Below, piece after piece: positions 1-9,300 of a stretch of DNA of 64,000 bases. Source of the DNA: Paenibacillus sp. FSL R7-0345 (GTDB lineage Bacteria; Bacillota; Bacilli; Paenibacillales; Paenibacillaceae); contig NZ_CP152002.1 in the NCBI RefSeq assembly GCF_038595055.1, positions 2,400,501 through 2,464,500 on the forward strand, in the 5' to 3' direction. The notes beneath the pieces were generated by a model. It made no database searches. It was given only the letters and a program-made list of their open reading frames with translations, and was not told where the DNA came from. How positions within the stretch are numbered: the first letter of the stretch is position 1; each line of letters begins with the position of its first letter. The position numbers were made by a program, and so were the translations under genes.

Positions 1-1
1 T

Positions 2-853
2 GCTGCTGCAAATCTCACAACCGGCTCAAGCCTGATCGGCAGCCGCCCGGTAGTGAGCCTTGAGGTTAAGACCGGCAGCCGTAACGTTTCCAGCTTTGGC
101 ACCGGCGGAGCGGTAGTAAGTGTCCCTTATACACTCGCTGCGGGAGAAGATGCTGCTGCAGTGGTCGCTTATTATGTATCACCAGCAGGCGGGCTGACGG
201 TGCTCCCGGCAAGCAGCTATAATGCGGAAACCGGCCAGCTGACCTTCGGAACTTCTCATTTCTCGGTATATGCCGTCGGTTATAACAAGCCGGCGTTTAC
301 CGATACAGCATCCAGCTACGCGCAGGATTCTATCACTTACCTGGCGGCACGCGGTATCATTTCCGGTATTTCGGCAGAGCAGTTTGGCCTGAAAAGCAAG
401 CTGAGCCGCGGGGACGCAGCACTGCTGCTGGCCCGCCTCGCGGGTGCCGAGCTGGGTAATTCAACCTCCGGCAGCTTTACTGATGTGCAGGCAGGTGATT
501 ATTTCGCTGCTGCGGTCGGCTGGGCCAGTGTGAATGGAATCGTGAACGGTACAGGCGACGGCAAGTTTACGCCTGAGGCCAATGTTTCACGGGAGCAGCT
601 GGCGGTGATGATTGTCCGTCTGGCTGAAGCGATGAACTGGAGCCTACCGGTGAACGGCGGGGCAGCTGCAAGCTTCGCTGATCAGGCATCAATCAGCAGC
701 TACGCTCAGGAAGCTGCAAAAGCAGTCCAGCAGGCAGGCATCCTGTCCGGCCAGGCAGCGGCGGGCGGCAAGGTTAACTTTGCCCCGCAGGCCTCGGCAA
801 CCCGTGAAGAAACAGCGCAGCTGCTGGCTAAGCTGTTGAAGGCTGTGCAGTAA
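2..853 (+). CDS. SLH-domain surface protein, C-terminal part (5' end outside window)
   Basis: The frame is open to the first base of the window, so only the C-terminal 283 or so residues are present; the GTG at 53 is internal. A beta-rich module (about the first 100 residues, ending in the 'HFSVYAVGYN' type sequence that often precedes SLH domains) is followed by three SLH domains. They begin near 'AFTDTASSYAQDSI', 'SFTDVQAGDYFAAAV' and 'SFADQASISSYAQEA', each closed by an 'SREQ/TREE'-type helix. SLH domains bind secondary cell-wall polymer, so the protein should be anchored outside the membrane. The same arrangement (domain plus SLH triplet) closes the giant protein ending at 36163. Function of the missing N-terminal part cannot be judged. 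Confidence 0.9.
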   Translation, partial: AAANLTTGSSLIGSRPVVSLEVKTGSRNVSSFGTGGAVVSVPYTLAAGEDAAAVVAYYVSPAGGLTVLPASSYNAETGQLTFGTSHFSVYAVGYNKPAFTDTASSYAQDSITYLAARGIISGISAEQFGLKSKLSRGDAALLLARLAGAELGNSTSGSFTDVQAGDYFAAAVGWASVNGIVNGTGDGKFTPEANVSREQLAVMIVRLAEAMNWSLPVNGGAAASFADQASISSYAQEAAKAVQQAGILSGQAAAGGKVNFAPQASATREETAQLLAKLLKAVQ

Positions 854-872
854 CACTGGCGGACAGCAGGCA

Positions 873-936
873 ATATTCCGCGCCACAAATAAAGTGATAC
901 ACATGCCGGACATTTTTTGCGGCGCGGGTATTTTAA
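873..936 (+). terminator. Probable terminator of the partial SLH gene
   Basis: CCGCGCC (878-884) pairs with GGCGCGG (921-927), extendable by A/T pairs on both sides, around a long loop of about 36 nt. A T-rich tail follows. The loop length makes it weaker than the other terminators in the window. Confidence 0.5.
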
Positions 937-942
937 ATTTTA

Positions 943-969
943 TTGTTCTGGAACACTACATGCTATAAT
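943..969 (+). promoter_or_regulatory. Extended -10 promoter for the VOC gene
   Basis: TATAAT at 964-969 is preceded by TG one base upstream (TGCTATAAT), an extended -10. TTGTTC at 943-948 lies only 15 nt upstream, so the -35 is suboptimal. The start codon is 43 nt downstream. Confidence 0.6.
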
Positions 970-1011
970 GGAGCGGTGCACCCCCAAATACATGTATGAG
1001 GTGATCAGCGA

Positions 1012-1422
1012 ATGGGATTTCAGGCAGGCCAGCTGTTTATTAATTTGCCCGTAGCCAATCTGCAGAGGTCGATTGAATTTTTTACGGCAATCGGATTTGA
1101 GTTTAATCCTCAGTTTACGGATGAGAATGCAACCTGTATGATCATTAACGGTAATTCGTATGCGATGCTGCTGACACGGGATTATTTCGGCACATTTACG
1201 GACAAGACGATCATTGATGCTGCTGCCCATGCAGAGGTCATTACCTGCTTCTCCGCTGCAAGCAAAGAACAGGTGGACGAGCTGGTGCAGAAGGCGCTGG
1301 ATGCCGGCGGTAAGCCGTTTAATGCTCCGGTCGATCATGGCTTCATGTATAATTGGAGCTTCCAGGACCTGGATGGGCATCTTTGGGAAGTTGTGTACAT
1401 GGATGAGAGTGCTGCTCAGTAA
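1012..1422 (+). CDS. VOC-superfamily (glyoxalase/bleomycin-resistance fold) protein
   Basis: A 136-residue protein with the paired beta-alpha-beta-beta-beta layout of the vicinal oxygen chelate superfamily. The first half runs from 'LFINLPVANLQRSIEFF' and the second half ends in 'DLDGHLWEVVYMD', whose Glu is the usual last metal ligand. Members include glyoxalases, dioxygenases and antibiotic-binding proteins. This one lacks an obvious N-terminal metal-ligand histidine, so substrate and metal use cannot be told. The start is set by GAGGTGATC just upstream of the ATG. It is monocistronic, between its own extended -10 promoter and a hairpin terminator. Confidence 0.85.
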   Translation: MGFQAGQLFINLPVANLQRSIEFFTAIGFEFNPQFTDENATCMIINGNSYAMLLTRDYFGTFTDKTIIDAAAHAEVITCFSAASKEQVDELVQKALDAGGKPFNAPVDHGFMYNWSFQDLDGHLWEVVYMDESAAQ

Positions 1423-1447
1423 AGCTTTTTACAAACGAAATGGTTCA

Positions 1448-1477
1448 GGCAGGTGCCCCCGGGGTGCTTGCCTTTTT
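1448..1477 (+). terminator. Rho-independent terminator of the VOC gene
   Basis: GGCAGGTGCCCC pairs with GGGGTGCTTGCC (several G-U pairs) with almost no loop bases beyond the stem, followed by TTTTT. Confidence 0.75.
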
Positions 1478-1640
1478 ATGTTCCATGGATGTATCCCGGT
1501 TTACAATATTGCAACAGATTCTTTACACTCCGCATACAAAACCCCGGAGAGCCGTTAATATCCAGCTTCTACAATGAGTTTGTCGCAAAAATTACATACA
1601 TAAAGAAATGACAAAAGCTTTAATAGAAGGGATGATTGGC

Positions 1641-3461
1641 TTGAAAAGAAGGTTGCTGCACTTATCCATGAAATGGAAGCTGATTCTTAGTTTTACTGCG
1701 ATTTCGCTGATCTTTTTAGGAGTTGCTCTGCTTCAGGGGCAGAAGATTAGCCAAGTGGAGCTGTCAATGGAACGCCAGAAATCGGAGATGGAAAAAAGAA
1801 TTACCGTTTCGACCATCACCCAGCTGCTGCAGGAGCTGAACAGCCTGGAAACCTCACTTGCCGAATCCAGTGACCTGGAGCTGGCAGAGCCGTTTATGGA
1901 CAAGCAGCAGCAGCTGAAGGAAGCTGTGGCCACGGTCAGTTTTGAAAAGGAAACCACCGCATGGAAGGATTTGCAGCTGCTGAATACCGCAATAAATATG
2001 TACACCGGTTATGTTGGTAAGCTGATAGTAACGCTTGAGGATCCCAGCCTTGACCCGTTGACTGTGCTTGAGGAGATCGACGGTCTGCATACAAAAGCCC
2101 TTGCTGTCCATCAGCAGCTGCTGAAGATCAACACCACGCTCTATACGTCGGCTGCTGATTATGCGGAGCAGGCGCAGGCTGAATCCTTCAGCTTGCTCCA
2201 GAATACCGTTTCCATTGTTTATTATGCCGCAGGTGCAGTAGTATTGTTCATGCTTATCCTTGCTGTCTTGCTGACACGTTCGTTCCTTACTCCGGTGGGT
2301 AAGCTGCAGCACGCACTGCGCAATATCGCCGAAGGCGATCTGCGCCAGCAGATCAATTCCCCGTATAATGATGAGCTGGGACGGCTCAGCTTCCATTTTG
2401 ACCATATGGTAACCAGAGTGCGTGATATGCTGCGCCAGACAGTTCAGGTTGCTTCGACGCTGGCGGATTATTCCCGGTCCTTCCAGGAATCCTCAACGGT
2501 TACCGCGAATACAAATCAGGAAATTGTCAGGACGATTCAGGAAATTTCAGTGGGGGCTGACCAGCAGGCTGTACAGTCTGAACAGAGTGCACTGCTGCTG
2601 CAGGAGCTGGAGCGTGAGGTTGCAGAGATTACCGAATATACGGACGGCATGCTGGTTACAAGCGGAACAGCGGATCATAATGCACGCAAAGGCTCGGAAA
2701 CCATTGGCGAGCTGCAGCGCATCTCACAACGCTCCAATACTTCTATCAGCAAAGTGTATAAGGCGCTTGAAAAGCTTGTTGAACAGTCCGGGGACATCTC
2801 ACGAATCACCAATTCGATTACAGAAATCTCGAAACAGACGAATATCCTTTCGCTGAATGCTGCGATTGAAGCAGCGCGGGCAGGGGCGGCCGGCAGGGGC
2901 TTTGCTGTTATCGCCGATGAAGTCCGTCACCTCTCTGTACAGACCAGCGATTCCTCCATCCTGATCAGCCGGATTATCGGCGAGCTGCAGGAGAGCATGG
3001 CGGAATTCCAGGAGGATATGCTGGAAACCAAAAAAAGCCTGGAAGAGCAGGACTCCCAGGTTGCCGAAACACTTGCCTCCTTCAAGGCGATTGACAGCTC
3101 GATTGCCGGAATCAGCCGGCAGATTGCCCAGATCCACGGCAAGGTGGAAGTGACGCGGACCATCAATTCCCGGCTGGGCGAATCGATCCATTCCGTAGCT
3201 TCTGTAGCTGAACAGACAGCAGCAGGCGTTCAGGAGGTCAACGCATCGAGCACCCAGCAGGATCAGGCCATTCATGATATCGCCCGGCAGGCGCTGGAAA
3301 TCAGCGAGATTTCACAGCGGCTGTTCAGGGAGATTAACGTATTTAAGATCGGACAGGAAGAGGATTCCAAGCCGCAGGGCGGGCAGCTGCTGATTATAGA
3401 GGAAGCCCGCAGCAGCAAGGACAACGAAGACGAGGCTCCGTTACTGGCGATCGCTGAGTGA
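1641..3461 (+). CDS. Methyl-accepting chemotaxis protein, helical-bundle sensor
   Basis: A transmembrane chemoreceptor of about 606 residues. It has a TM segment at about 14-31, an extracellular all-helical (4HB-like) ligand domain to about 190, a second TM at about 191-212, a HAMP domain ('[23 protein letters not shown]'), then a long signalling coiled coil. The conserved hairpin tip '[10 protein letters not shown]' sits near residues 407-416 and is where CheA/CheW couple. The C-terminus lacks an obvious CheR-binding pentapeptide. I chose TTG at 1641 because AGAAGG lies 8-9 nt upstream and this start gives a short basic N-terminus before the TM; the ATG at 1608 has no ribosome site. The 3' end overlaps the convergent epimerase gene by 21 bp. 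Ligand unknown. Confidence 0.92.
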   Translation: MKRRLLHLSMKWKLILSFTAISLIFLGVALLQGQKISQVELSMERQKSEMEKRITVSTITQLLQELNSLETSLAESSDLELAEPFMDKQQQLKEAVATVSFEKETTAWKDLQLLNTAINMYTGYVGKLIVTLEDPSLDPLTVLEEIDGLHTKALAVHQQLLKINTTLYTSAADYAEQAQAESFSLLQNTVSIVYYAAGAVVLFMLILAVLLTRSFLTPVGKLQHALRNIAEGDLRQQINSPYNDELGRLSFHFDHMVTRVRDMLRQTVQVASTLADYSRSFQESSTVTANTNQEIVRTIQEISVGADQQAVQSEQSALLLQELEREVAEITEYTDGMLVTSGTADHNARKGSETIGELQRISQRSNTSISKVYKALEKLVEQSGDISRITNSITEISKQTNILSLNAAIEAARAGAAGRGFAVIADEVRHLSVQTSDSSILISRIIGELQESMAEFQEDMLETKKSLEEQDSQVAETLASFKAIDSSIAGISRQIAQIHGKVEVTRTINSRLGESIHSVASVAEQTAAGVQEVNASSTQQDQAIHDIARQALEISEISQRLFREINVFKIGQEEDSKPQGGQLLIIEEARSSKDNEDEAPLLAIAE

Positions 3462-4334
3462 CGCGTGTAGTATTGCAGCCAGTTCAGGCAGCCAGCCGGT
3501 AAGCGGCAGGAAGACGAAGCCCGCAGAGCGGGCTTTTGTTGTATCCATATGCCAGGACTCGCTAATGCCAAACGGGGACATATCAGATTCTGCGGACCGG
3601 CCTGGGGTGATTGCCTGTCTGCCTGTAACGGCTTCGATCAGCGAGATAATTTCCTTAATTGAAATGGCCCCGTCCGAGCAGGCGTTAACAGGTCCGGTCA
3701 GCGGCGAGAAGCCCAGCCAATACAGGAAGTCAGCAGCCTCATCAGACCGGATAAGAGAGATCAGCGCTTCAGGATTCGGTATACCGACAGGCTTGCCTTC
3801 CAGAATGTGTTCAATATGAAAATGCAGCCGGCGCGTGTAATCATCTGTTCCCAGTACAATCGGAAAACGGACGGCTGCCGCAGGAAAAGCGGTCTGGTTC
3901 AGCAATATGGCCTCGGCCAGCCGTTTGCCTTCCTGATAGCTGAAATTTTCCTTGGGACCGAGGGTGACAGGATAATGTACCGGGTCAAAATCGGCTTCAC
4001 GCAGCATTTGCTTGCTTGGATCATAGACAGACAGGCTGGATGTCAGAATATACCGGCCTGCAGTATCTGCAAAAATCCGGGCCGCCGCCGCCGCATCGTC
4101 TGGCGAGTAGCAGATGTTGTCGTAGACCACATCATAATGACGGCCGCGCACTGCATCAGCCAGCGCTTCCGCATCAGAGCGGTCGGCAGTCAGCCGGGTA
4201 ACTTGCTCACCAAAATCATCCTCCGTCTGTCCTCTCGTTAATATGGTTACTTCCGTATCTTTATCCTTCAGCAGCCGCTGTACCAGCCGTTTACCGAAAA
4301 AACGTGTTCCTCCGAGTACAAGTATGCTTCTCAT
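3441..4334 (-). CDS. NAD-dependent epimerase/dehydratase family protein (extended SDR)
   Basis: A 297-residue Rossmann-fold protein. The nucleotide-binding loop is '[13 protein letters not shown]' at the N-terminus. The catalytic Tyr-Lys pair appears as 'YQEGK' in '[13 protein letters not shown]', preceded by the 'TSSLSVYD' serine region, which matches extended SDRs. The 'GGTRFFG' loop resembles the CSP41/isoflavone-reductase-like branch rather than sugar-nucleotide epimerases proper, so the substrate is open. The start is taken at the ATG at 4334, since GGAGGGAAATG places it 6 nt after the ribosome site; an upstream in-frame ATG at 4349 has none. It follows the sigma-factor gene by about 30 bp on the same strand, so the two are probably cotranscribed. 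It meets the MCP gene tail to tail. Confidence 0.85.
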   Translation of the reverse strand: MRSILVLGGTRFFGKRLVQRLLKDKDTEVTILTRGQTEDDFGEQVTRLTADRSDAEALADAVRGRHYDVVYDNICYSPDDAAAAARIFADTAGRYILTSSLSVYDPSKQMLREADFDPVHYPVTLGPKENFSYQEGKRLAEAILLNQTAFPAAAVRFPIVLGTDDYTRRLHFHIEHILEGKPVGIPNPEALISLIRSDEAADFLYWLGFSPLTGPVNACSDGAISIKEIISLIEAVTGRQAITPGRSAESDMSPFGISESWHMDTTKARSAGFVFLPLTGWLPELAAILHASLSDRQ

Positions 4335-4363
4335 CATTTCCCTCCTCATCTGGATTTTTCCCT

Positions 4364-5113
4364 TTAAGAAGCCATTCTCAGCAGGCCGCCCCCGGAATTT
4401 CCGGTGCGGTCAGCAGCAGTGCGAAGCGCACTGTACCGGGCCTGGACAGTGCTGATGCCTGCCGCCATTGTAATCCCGGCGGCATTCTCCCGGCGCAGCA
4501 GCTCCAGCATGACAGGGAGCTGTCCCTGCTCATAGGCTTTGGCCAGTGCGCTCAGCAGCTGCCGGAAATCACTGCCTTCGGGCAGGGCGGGCCCATCCGC
4601 AGCCAGCTCCTTGCGCACAGCTCCGAGGGCCTGCCTTGCCCGGTACAGCGCTGCTTTGACAGCACCTTCGGTGGTGTCAAGCAGGTCTGCAGTATCCTGA
4701 GCCGGATAGCCAAGCACATCGCGCATCAGAAATACCGTCAGCTGGAGCGGCGGTAAAGCTTTAATCAAGGCATGGAAGGCCGTTTCGAGCTCTGTCAGGC
4801 TATGCGGTTCCTTATCCGCGGCGGCATCTGCCGGTTGAAGTCCACGCTCCATTGCCCTTCTGAGCGCGGATTTCCGCCGCAGGCTGTCTACCCATGTGTT
4901 TTTGGCAATCCGCAGCAGCAGGGCCTGCCGGTTAGGGCTGGCAGACCAGCCGCTGTAGTGCAGCGCCTTGGCCCAGGTATCCTGGACCAGATCCTCAGCC
5001 TCCTGTACGGAGCGGGTAAGCGCCAGGCAATAGCGGTTGAGTGCAGTGTTAAGCAGCTGTAAGCCCTCATTCGCTGCGGGTTCCGATAGATCATGTTCAT
5101 CAAGTATTAACAT
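4364..5113 (-). CDS. ECF-type RNA polymerase sigma factor
   Basis: A 249-residue sigma-70-family protein. Region 2 is at about residues 18-85 ('RYCLALTRSVQEAEDLVQDT' through the 'LLLRIAKNTWVDSLRRK' DNA-melting helix). Region 4 is at about 125-175 ('LPPLQLTVFLMRDVLGY' and a helix-turn-helix ending 'EGAVKAALYRARQAL'). About 70 extra residues follow region 4; such C-terminal extensions occur in ECF groups that lack a separate anti-sigma, and no anti-sigma gene is adjacent here. The start ATG follows AAGGAGAGG at good spacing. The only linked gene is the downstream epimerase, a possible regulon member or cotranscribed enzyme. What activates it is unknown. Confidence 0.85.
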   Translation of the reverse strand: MLILDEHDLSEPAANEGLQLLNTALNRYCLALTRSVQEAEDLVQDTWAKALHYSGWSASPNRQALLLRIAKNTWVDSLRRKSALRRAMERGLQPADAAADKEPHSLTELETAFHALIKALPPLQLTVFLMRDVLGYPAQDTADLLDTTEGAVKAALYRARQALGAVRKELAADGPALPEGSDFRQLLSALAKAYEQGQLPVMLELLRRENAAGITMAAGISTVQARYSALRTAADRTGNSGGGLLRMAS

Positions 5114-5178
5114 GTGCGGTCCTCTCCTTTTTCGGCAAATCTGTTTCGGTAATCCTCACCGTATATTCAGTTCCCTCT

Positions 5179-5206
5179 ATTATATAAGCGAACTTCTCCT
5201 GATAAA
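5179..5206 (-). promoter_or_regulatory. Possible sigma-A promoter of the ECF sigma gene
   Basis: On the minus strand TATAAT (5179-5184) lies 16 nt after TTTATC (5201-5206), about 65 nt before the start codon. The -35 is weak. Confidence 0.4.
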
Positions 5207-5314
5207 AGGTACGCAGCAGGCTCAGCTTTTTTTATCAACATTCTCCGTATCTTTTTCCGGCGGTCATCCGATTACCGGGTATCACGTGAAATGAAATCCC
5301 AGGAGGTATGGAGC

Positions 5315-5896
5315 ATGAGTGTTATTCCTTATGTAGTAGAGCAGACAGGCAGAGGCGAGCGTTCCTACGATATTTACTCGCGCCTGCTGAAGGACCGGAT
5401 CGTATTTGTCGGTGCGGCGATAGATGATCAGCTGGCCAACAGCATCATTGCCCAGCTGCTGTATCTGGCGGCAGAGGATCCGGAGAAGGATATTCAGATG
5501 TTCATTAACAGTCCCGGCGGGTCGACTACCGCAGGGTTCGGCATTTATGATACGATGCAGGTAATCAAACCGCAGGTCAGTACGATCTGCACGGGGTTTG
5601 CGGCTTCCTTTGGATCACTGCTGCTGCTAGCGGGGGCTCCCGGCAAACGGTTCGCACTGCCAAACAGCGAGATTATGATCCACCAGCCGCACGGCGGCGC
5701 ACAGGGTCAGGCCAGCGATATTGCGATCAGTGCCAGGCGGATTCTGCAGATCAGGGAGAAGACCGTACAGATCACAGCAGAGCGTACCGGCCAGCCGGCT
5801 GATAAAGTCGCAAGGGATATGGACCGCGATTATTTCATGACGGCAGAAGAGGCGCTGAATTACGGCATCATCGACAAAGTGATTTCAAGTTTATAA
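5315..5896 (+). CDS. clpP: ATP-dependent Clp protease proteolytic subunit (ClpP paralog)
   Basis: A 193-residue ClpP. The catalytic triad is visible at Ser98 ('[13 protein letters not shown]'), His123 ('[13 protein letters not shown]') and Asp172 ('DRDYFM'), at the family's positions. ClpP forms a tetradecameric chamber fed by ClpX/ClpC. The start is the ATG at 5315, 8 nt after AGGAGG; an upstream in-frame ATG at 5291 has no such site. The Ser loop reads '[18 protein letters not shown]' where housekeeping ClpP usually has 'AASMGAFLLAAGAKGKR', so this looks like a secondary ClpP, with the main copy presumably elsewhere. It is followed after 20 bp by the small Sm-like gene and shares its terminator. 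Confidence 0.93.
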   Translation: MSVIPYVVEQTGRGERSYDIYSRLLKDRIVFVGAAIDDQLANSIIAQLLYLAAEDPEKDIQMFINSPGGSTTAGFGIYDTMQVIKPQVSTICTGFAASFGSLLLLAGAPGKRFALPNSEIMIHQPHGGAQGQASDIAISARRILQIREKTVQITAERTGQPADKVARDMDRDYFMTAEEALNYGIIDKVISSL

Positions 5897-5916
5897 CCGA
5901 AAAGGAGCTGGGCAAC

Positions 5917-6123
5917 ATGCTGCAGGAATTGCTGGGACAGAAGGTGGCAGTACGTTTTCTGGACGGAACGAGTGTAAGGGAAGGCGTGCTGGAGGAGCTT
6001 GACGGGCAGTTCGTGAAATACCGGAGTGAATATCAGCTGCTCTATATCCCGATCTCGTCGATCCGGGCGGTTGCACTGGAGACCAAAGAGCGGGAGCGGC
6101 CGCGGGTCGGATTCGGGCAATAG
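5917..6123 (+). CDS. Small DUF2642-like (Sm-like fold) protein
   Basis: A 68-residue protein beginning 'MLQELLGQKVAVRF', with alternating strands ('VREGVLEELDGQFVKYRS', 'LLYIPISSIRAVAL') that match the compact beta-barrel pattern of DUF2642/YuzF-type proteins of Bacillota. Their function is not established, and some are spore or coat associated. A clear AAAAGGAG site precedes the ATG. It is 20 bp after clpP and before the terminator, so the two form a small operon. The charged tail 'ETKERERPRVGFGQ' is probably disordered. Family assignment is by pattern only. Confidence 0.7.
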   Translation: MLQELLGQKVAVRFLDGTSVREGVLEELDGQFVKYRSEYQLLYIPISSIRAVALETKERERPRVGFGQ

Positions 6124-6132
6124 CGGATGATC

Positions 6133-6174
6133 AAAAAATGCGCAAGCGGGCGAAAGCTCCTTGTGCATTTTTTT
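6133..6174 (+). terminator. Terminator of the clpP operon
   Basis: AAATGCGCAAG pairs with CTTGTGCATTT (one G-U pair) around a short loop and runs into a T tract. Confidence 0.85.
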
Positions 6175-6219
6175 GCTTTTTAGACACTTCTAATTAAAAA
6201 GAAACAAGACTTTTAGCAT

Positions 6220-6310
6220 ATTTTCGAAAAAAATACCCTGTTTATGGTCTGATAAAACGGATTTTGTCGAGATTTGTTAAGAGTTTGTTTAGAGCTGCCT
6301 GATAAAATGG
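6220..6310 (+). promoter_or_regulatory. Conserved upstream/promoter block of the propeller-Ig-SLH gene (copy A)
   Basis: The 50 bases at 6261-6310 are 47/50 identical to 22614-22663, before the giant-protein operon. An outer block 'ATTTTCG...AATACCC' is also kept 41-42 nt upstream in both. Near its end lies TGATAAAAT (an extended -10; TGATAGAAT in the other copy), but no -35 is well spaced. TTTTGTCGAGA inside resembles a Spo0A box (TTTTGTCGAAA) with one change. A promoter role is inferred from position and conservation. Confidence 0.65.
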
Positions 6311-6360
6311 ATCAAAGCTATGGAATAACTTTTAGATTGAATAAGGGGGAGAGCATTACA

Positions 6361-9300
6361 TTGTTGATGAGCAGGAGTTTGAAAAAGTATACCTCGTTGT
6401 TACTCATGATCAGTTTGTTATTAACAGGAGCATTTCCTGTATATGCCCTGCCGGTAGAGACAGTTCCGGCAAGCTGGGAGAATATTAGTCCACTGCCAAG
6501 CGGTAACAAAGCAAATGGAGTAACGATAGGCGCAGGAACAGTAGTTGTAGTCGGTGAAGGGGGAAGCATTGGTACATTAAGCAACTCCACGACATGGGCG
6601 ATCCGTAATTCAGGGGTAGCTGACGACTTGAACGATATTATTAATGCAGGCACAGGCGTAAACGCCAAGTTTGTGGCTGTAGGCGATAACGGGACAGTCA
6701 TAACGTCTACAAATGGCACATCCTGGACACCCCAAACTACGGGTATCAATGATGACTTAAATGCAATCGTATACGGCGGCGGCAGATTAGTCGCGGTCGG
6801 CGATTCAGGAAAGGTAATTACTTCTTCAGACGACGGTGTTACCTGGTTTGCTCCTGCCTCGGGCGTTAATGTAGATCTGAACGCTGTTGTTTATGGTGAC
6901 AGCAAGTTTGTTGCTGTGGGTGATAACGGCACAATCCTTCATTTCTCAGAAGGATCGGCCTGGGCGAAACAGGAATCCGGTTCGGATAAGGATCTGAATG
7001 GCATCAGTTATGGGGGCAATGTGTTTGTTGCAGCCGGAGCAGAAGGAGAGATTCTGAGCGCTCCGAACGCTTTGGGTACATGGACAAAAGGAACGAGCGG
7101 CGTTACCTCGAATCTCAACAGTGTATCTTTTAACAGCAACCGGTTTTTCATTGCCGGTGATTCAGGCAAGCTGCTATATTCAGGTGACGGCACGACTGGC
7201 TGGAACGGTTCAGTCTCGGTAGCTGGTACTACGGATAATTTGTTGAAAATCAAAGCCACTGATGCAGGCTATTATATCATTGGCTCAGAGGGTGCTATAT
7301 TTTTTGCTACAAAGAGTACGAATGGAGTGAGCAATTGGGAAAAATTCAGCTCCCCTACTCCAAGCGCGCTGAAGACGATTACCTTTGCGAATAGTACCTA
7401 TATTACTGCTGGTACCGACGGATTGATCGGTACTTCCACTGATGGCAGAGTATGGACTAAGGTTGTCAGCGGCACTACCGGCGATATTAACAGCATTGCT
7501 TATGGCAGCGGCAAGTTTGTAACGGTCGGAGCGAACGGACAAACCTTGACCTCCAGCAATAACGGCACAAGCTGGTCAGCAGGTACGTCGGTAGACAGTA
7601 CTACGCTTAACGGCATCGTTTATGGCGGCAATCTTTTTGTTGCTGTAGGCAACAGCGGGAAAATTGTAACGTCTGCAGACGGGGTTAACTGGACGAAAGT
7701 CACTGACAGTAAGACCGTGAGTCATTTAAATGCTGTTGCATACGGCAATAACAAATATGTGGCTGTAGGTTCTGACGGCACCGTTGTCTCTTCCCTGAAC
7801 GGAACGGAATGGAAAGCGGAAGTTTCTAAAGCAGACAGCAAGCTGCTGAATGATATCAGCTACGGCAGTGATAAATTCATGGCGGTTGGTGTTTCCGGAA
7901 AGGTGTTAGCCTCTCCGGACAGTACGAAAGGGGCGGCCTATACAGCCGATCCGCAGGTCAATCTGAATGGAGTTGCTTCCGGCAACAGCTTATTTATGGC
8001 AGCGGGAGACAACGGGTATGTGTATTACTCGAACGATGCGGGTCAGAATTGGCACTTGGATACATCAGGCACAACCAAAACGCTTAATGCCATCGGGTAT
8101 TTTGCCGGCCTGAACCGGTTCATCGCTGTCGGTGATTCCGGTACGATGATTATGTCAAAGCCAGTGGTCAACACACCGCAGGTTATTGGCCTGTCCCCGG
8201 AGCATTCTGAAACGAATGTAGAGATCGATGCAGATCTTACGCTTACATTCAATCAGAAAGTAAAGGCGGCTAACGGAAAAATATATATTCACAGCATTTC
8301 GGATGCAACCCCGGCTGAAACCGTTCTTGTTGAAGAGATCCCGGCGAATGACAGCAGGGTAACTGTAGTAAACAATGAAGTGACAGTTAATCCGGAAAAA
8401 GATTTGGTTAACGGTACAGAATATGAAGTTACAGTAGAAGCTAATGCGTTCTATGACGAAAGTCAAAGTACGGGTAACCAAGCGATAGAAAGTGGTTCAT
8501 GGAGATTTAAAACCGTTGCAGCCGTAGATACAGCTGCTCCAATTGCAGAAACCTATTCTCCAGAGAACGGGGCTACGGGAGTTGCCAGAGACGCTGTACT
8601 GACTCTTACTTTTGACGAGAAAGTAACGGCGGATAACGGTTTTATCAAAATCTTCAAAAGCGCTAATGGGGTTACTGAAGAGGTAGATACCATTCTGGCC
8701 ACTACAGAAGAAAAAGTATCAGTTTCTGGCAAGACGGTGACCATTACTCCATATAATCTGTTCGAGTACGACGCTACCTATTATGTGAATATTGATAGCG
8801 GGGCGTTCCGGGATGAGGCAGGCAACGGCTACGCCGGTATCTCTGACAGCACAACCTGGAGTTTTAAAACCATTGAAGAACCGGATACGACACCGCCGGC
8901 AGTGAGCACATTGTCGCCTGCGAACGGGGCTACAGGTGTAGCTACCGGGACTAATCTTGTAGTTACCTTCAGTGAGGATGTACAAAAGGCAACCGGCAAT
9001 ATTGAGCTGTATAACAGCACGAATGTCACTGCCCAGCCAGTGGTCATTCCGGTCACTTCCCAGAATGTAAACATTGAAGGCAACGTGGTGACGATCAATC
9101 CGGATGATAATCTGGACTTCGGTTCAGGCTACTACGTTCATATTGCGGACAATGCATTCAAAGATACAGCAGGCAATGCTTATGCTGGTATCACGAACAA
9201 TACAACCTGGAAATTTACTACGATTGGCGCACCGCCGACTGTAAGCCTGTATTCGCCTGTGAGCGGAGCAACAGGTGTTGCTAAAGATGCTAATCTGGTG

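Noticed and set aside
6274..6360. Upstream extension of the propeller-Ig-SLH protein to 6274
   Set aside because: That frame would start inside the conserved promoter block, has no ribosome site and would put 29 non-signal residues before the signal peptide. TTG 6361 has GGGGGAG at 9 nt and matches the twin gene.
8155..8481. Antisense frames of 60-400 residues under the giant genes (for example 24951-25667, 28721-29875 and 37676-38911)
   Set aside because: They lie opposite clear coding sequence, lack ribosome sites and domains, and arise from the biased codons and repeats of the sense strand.
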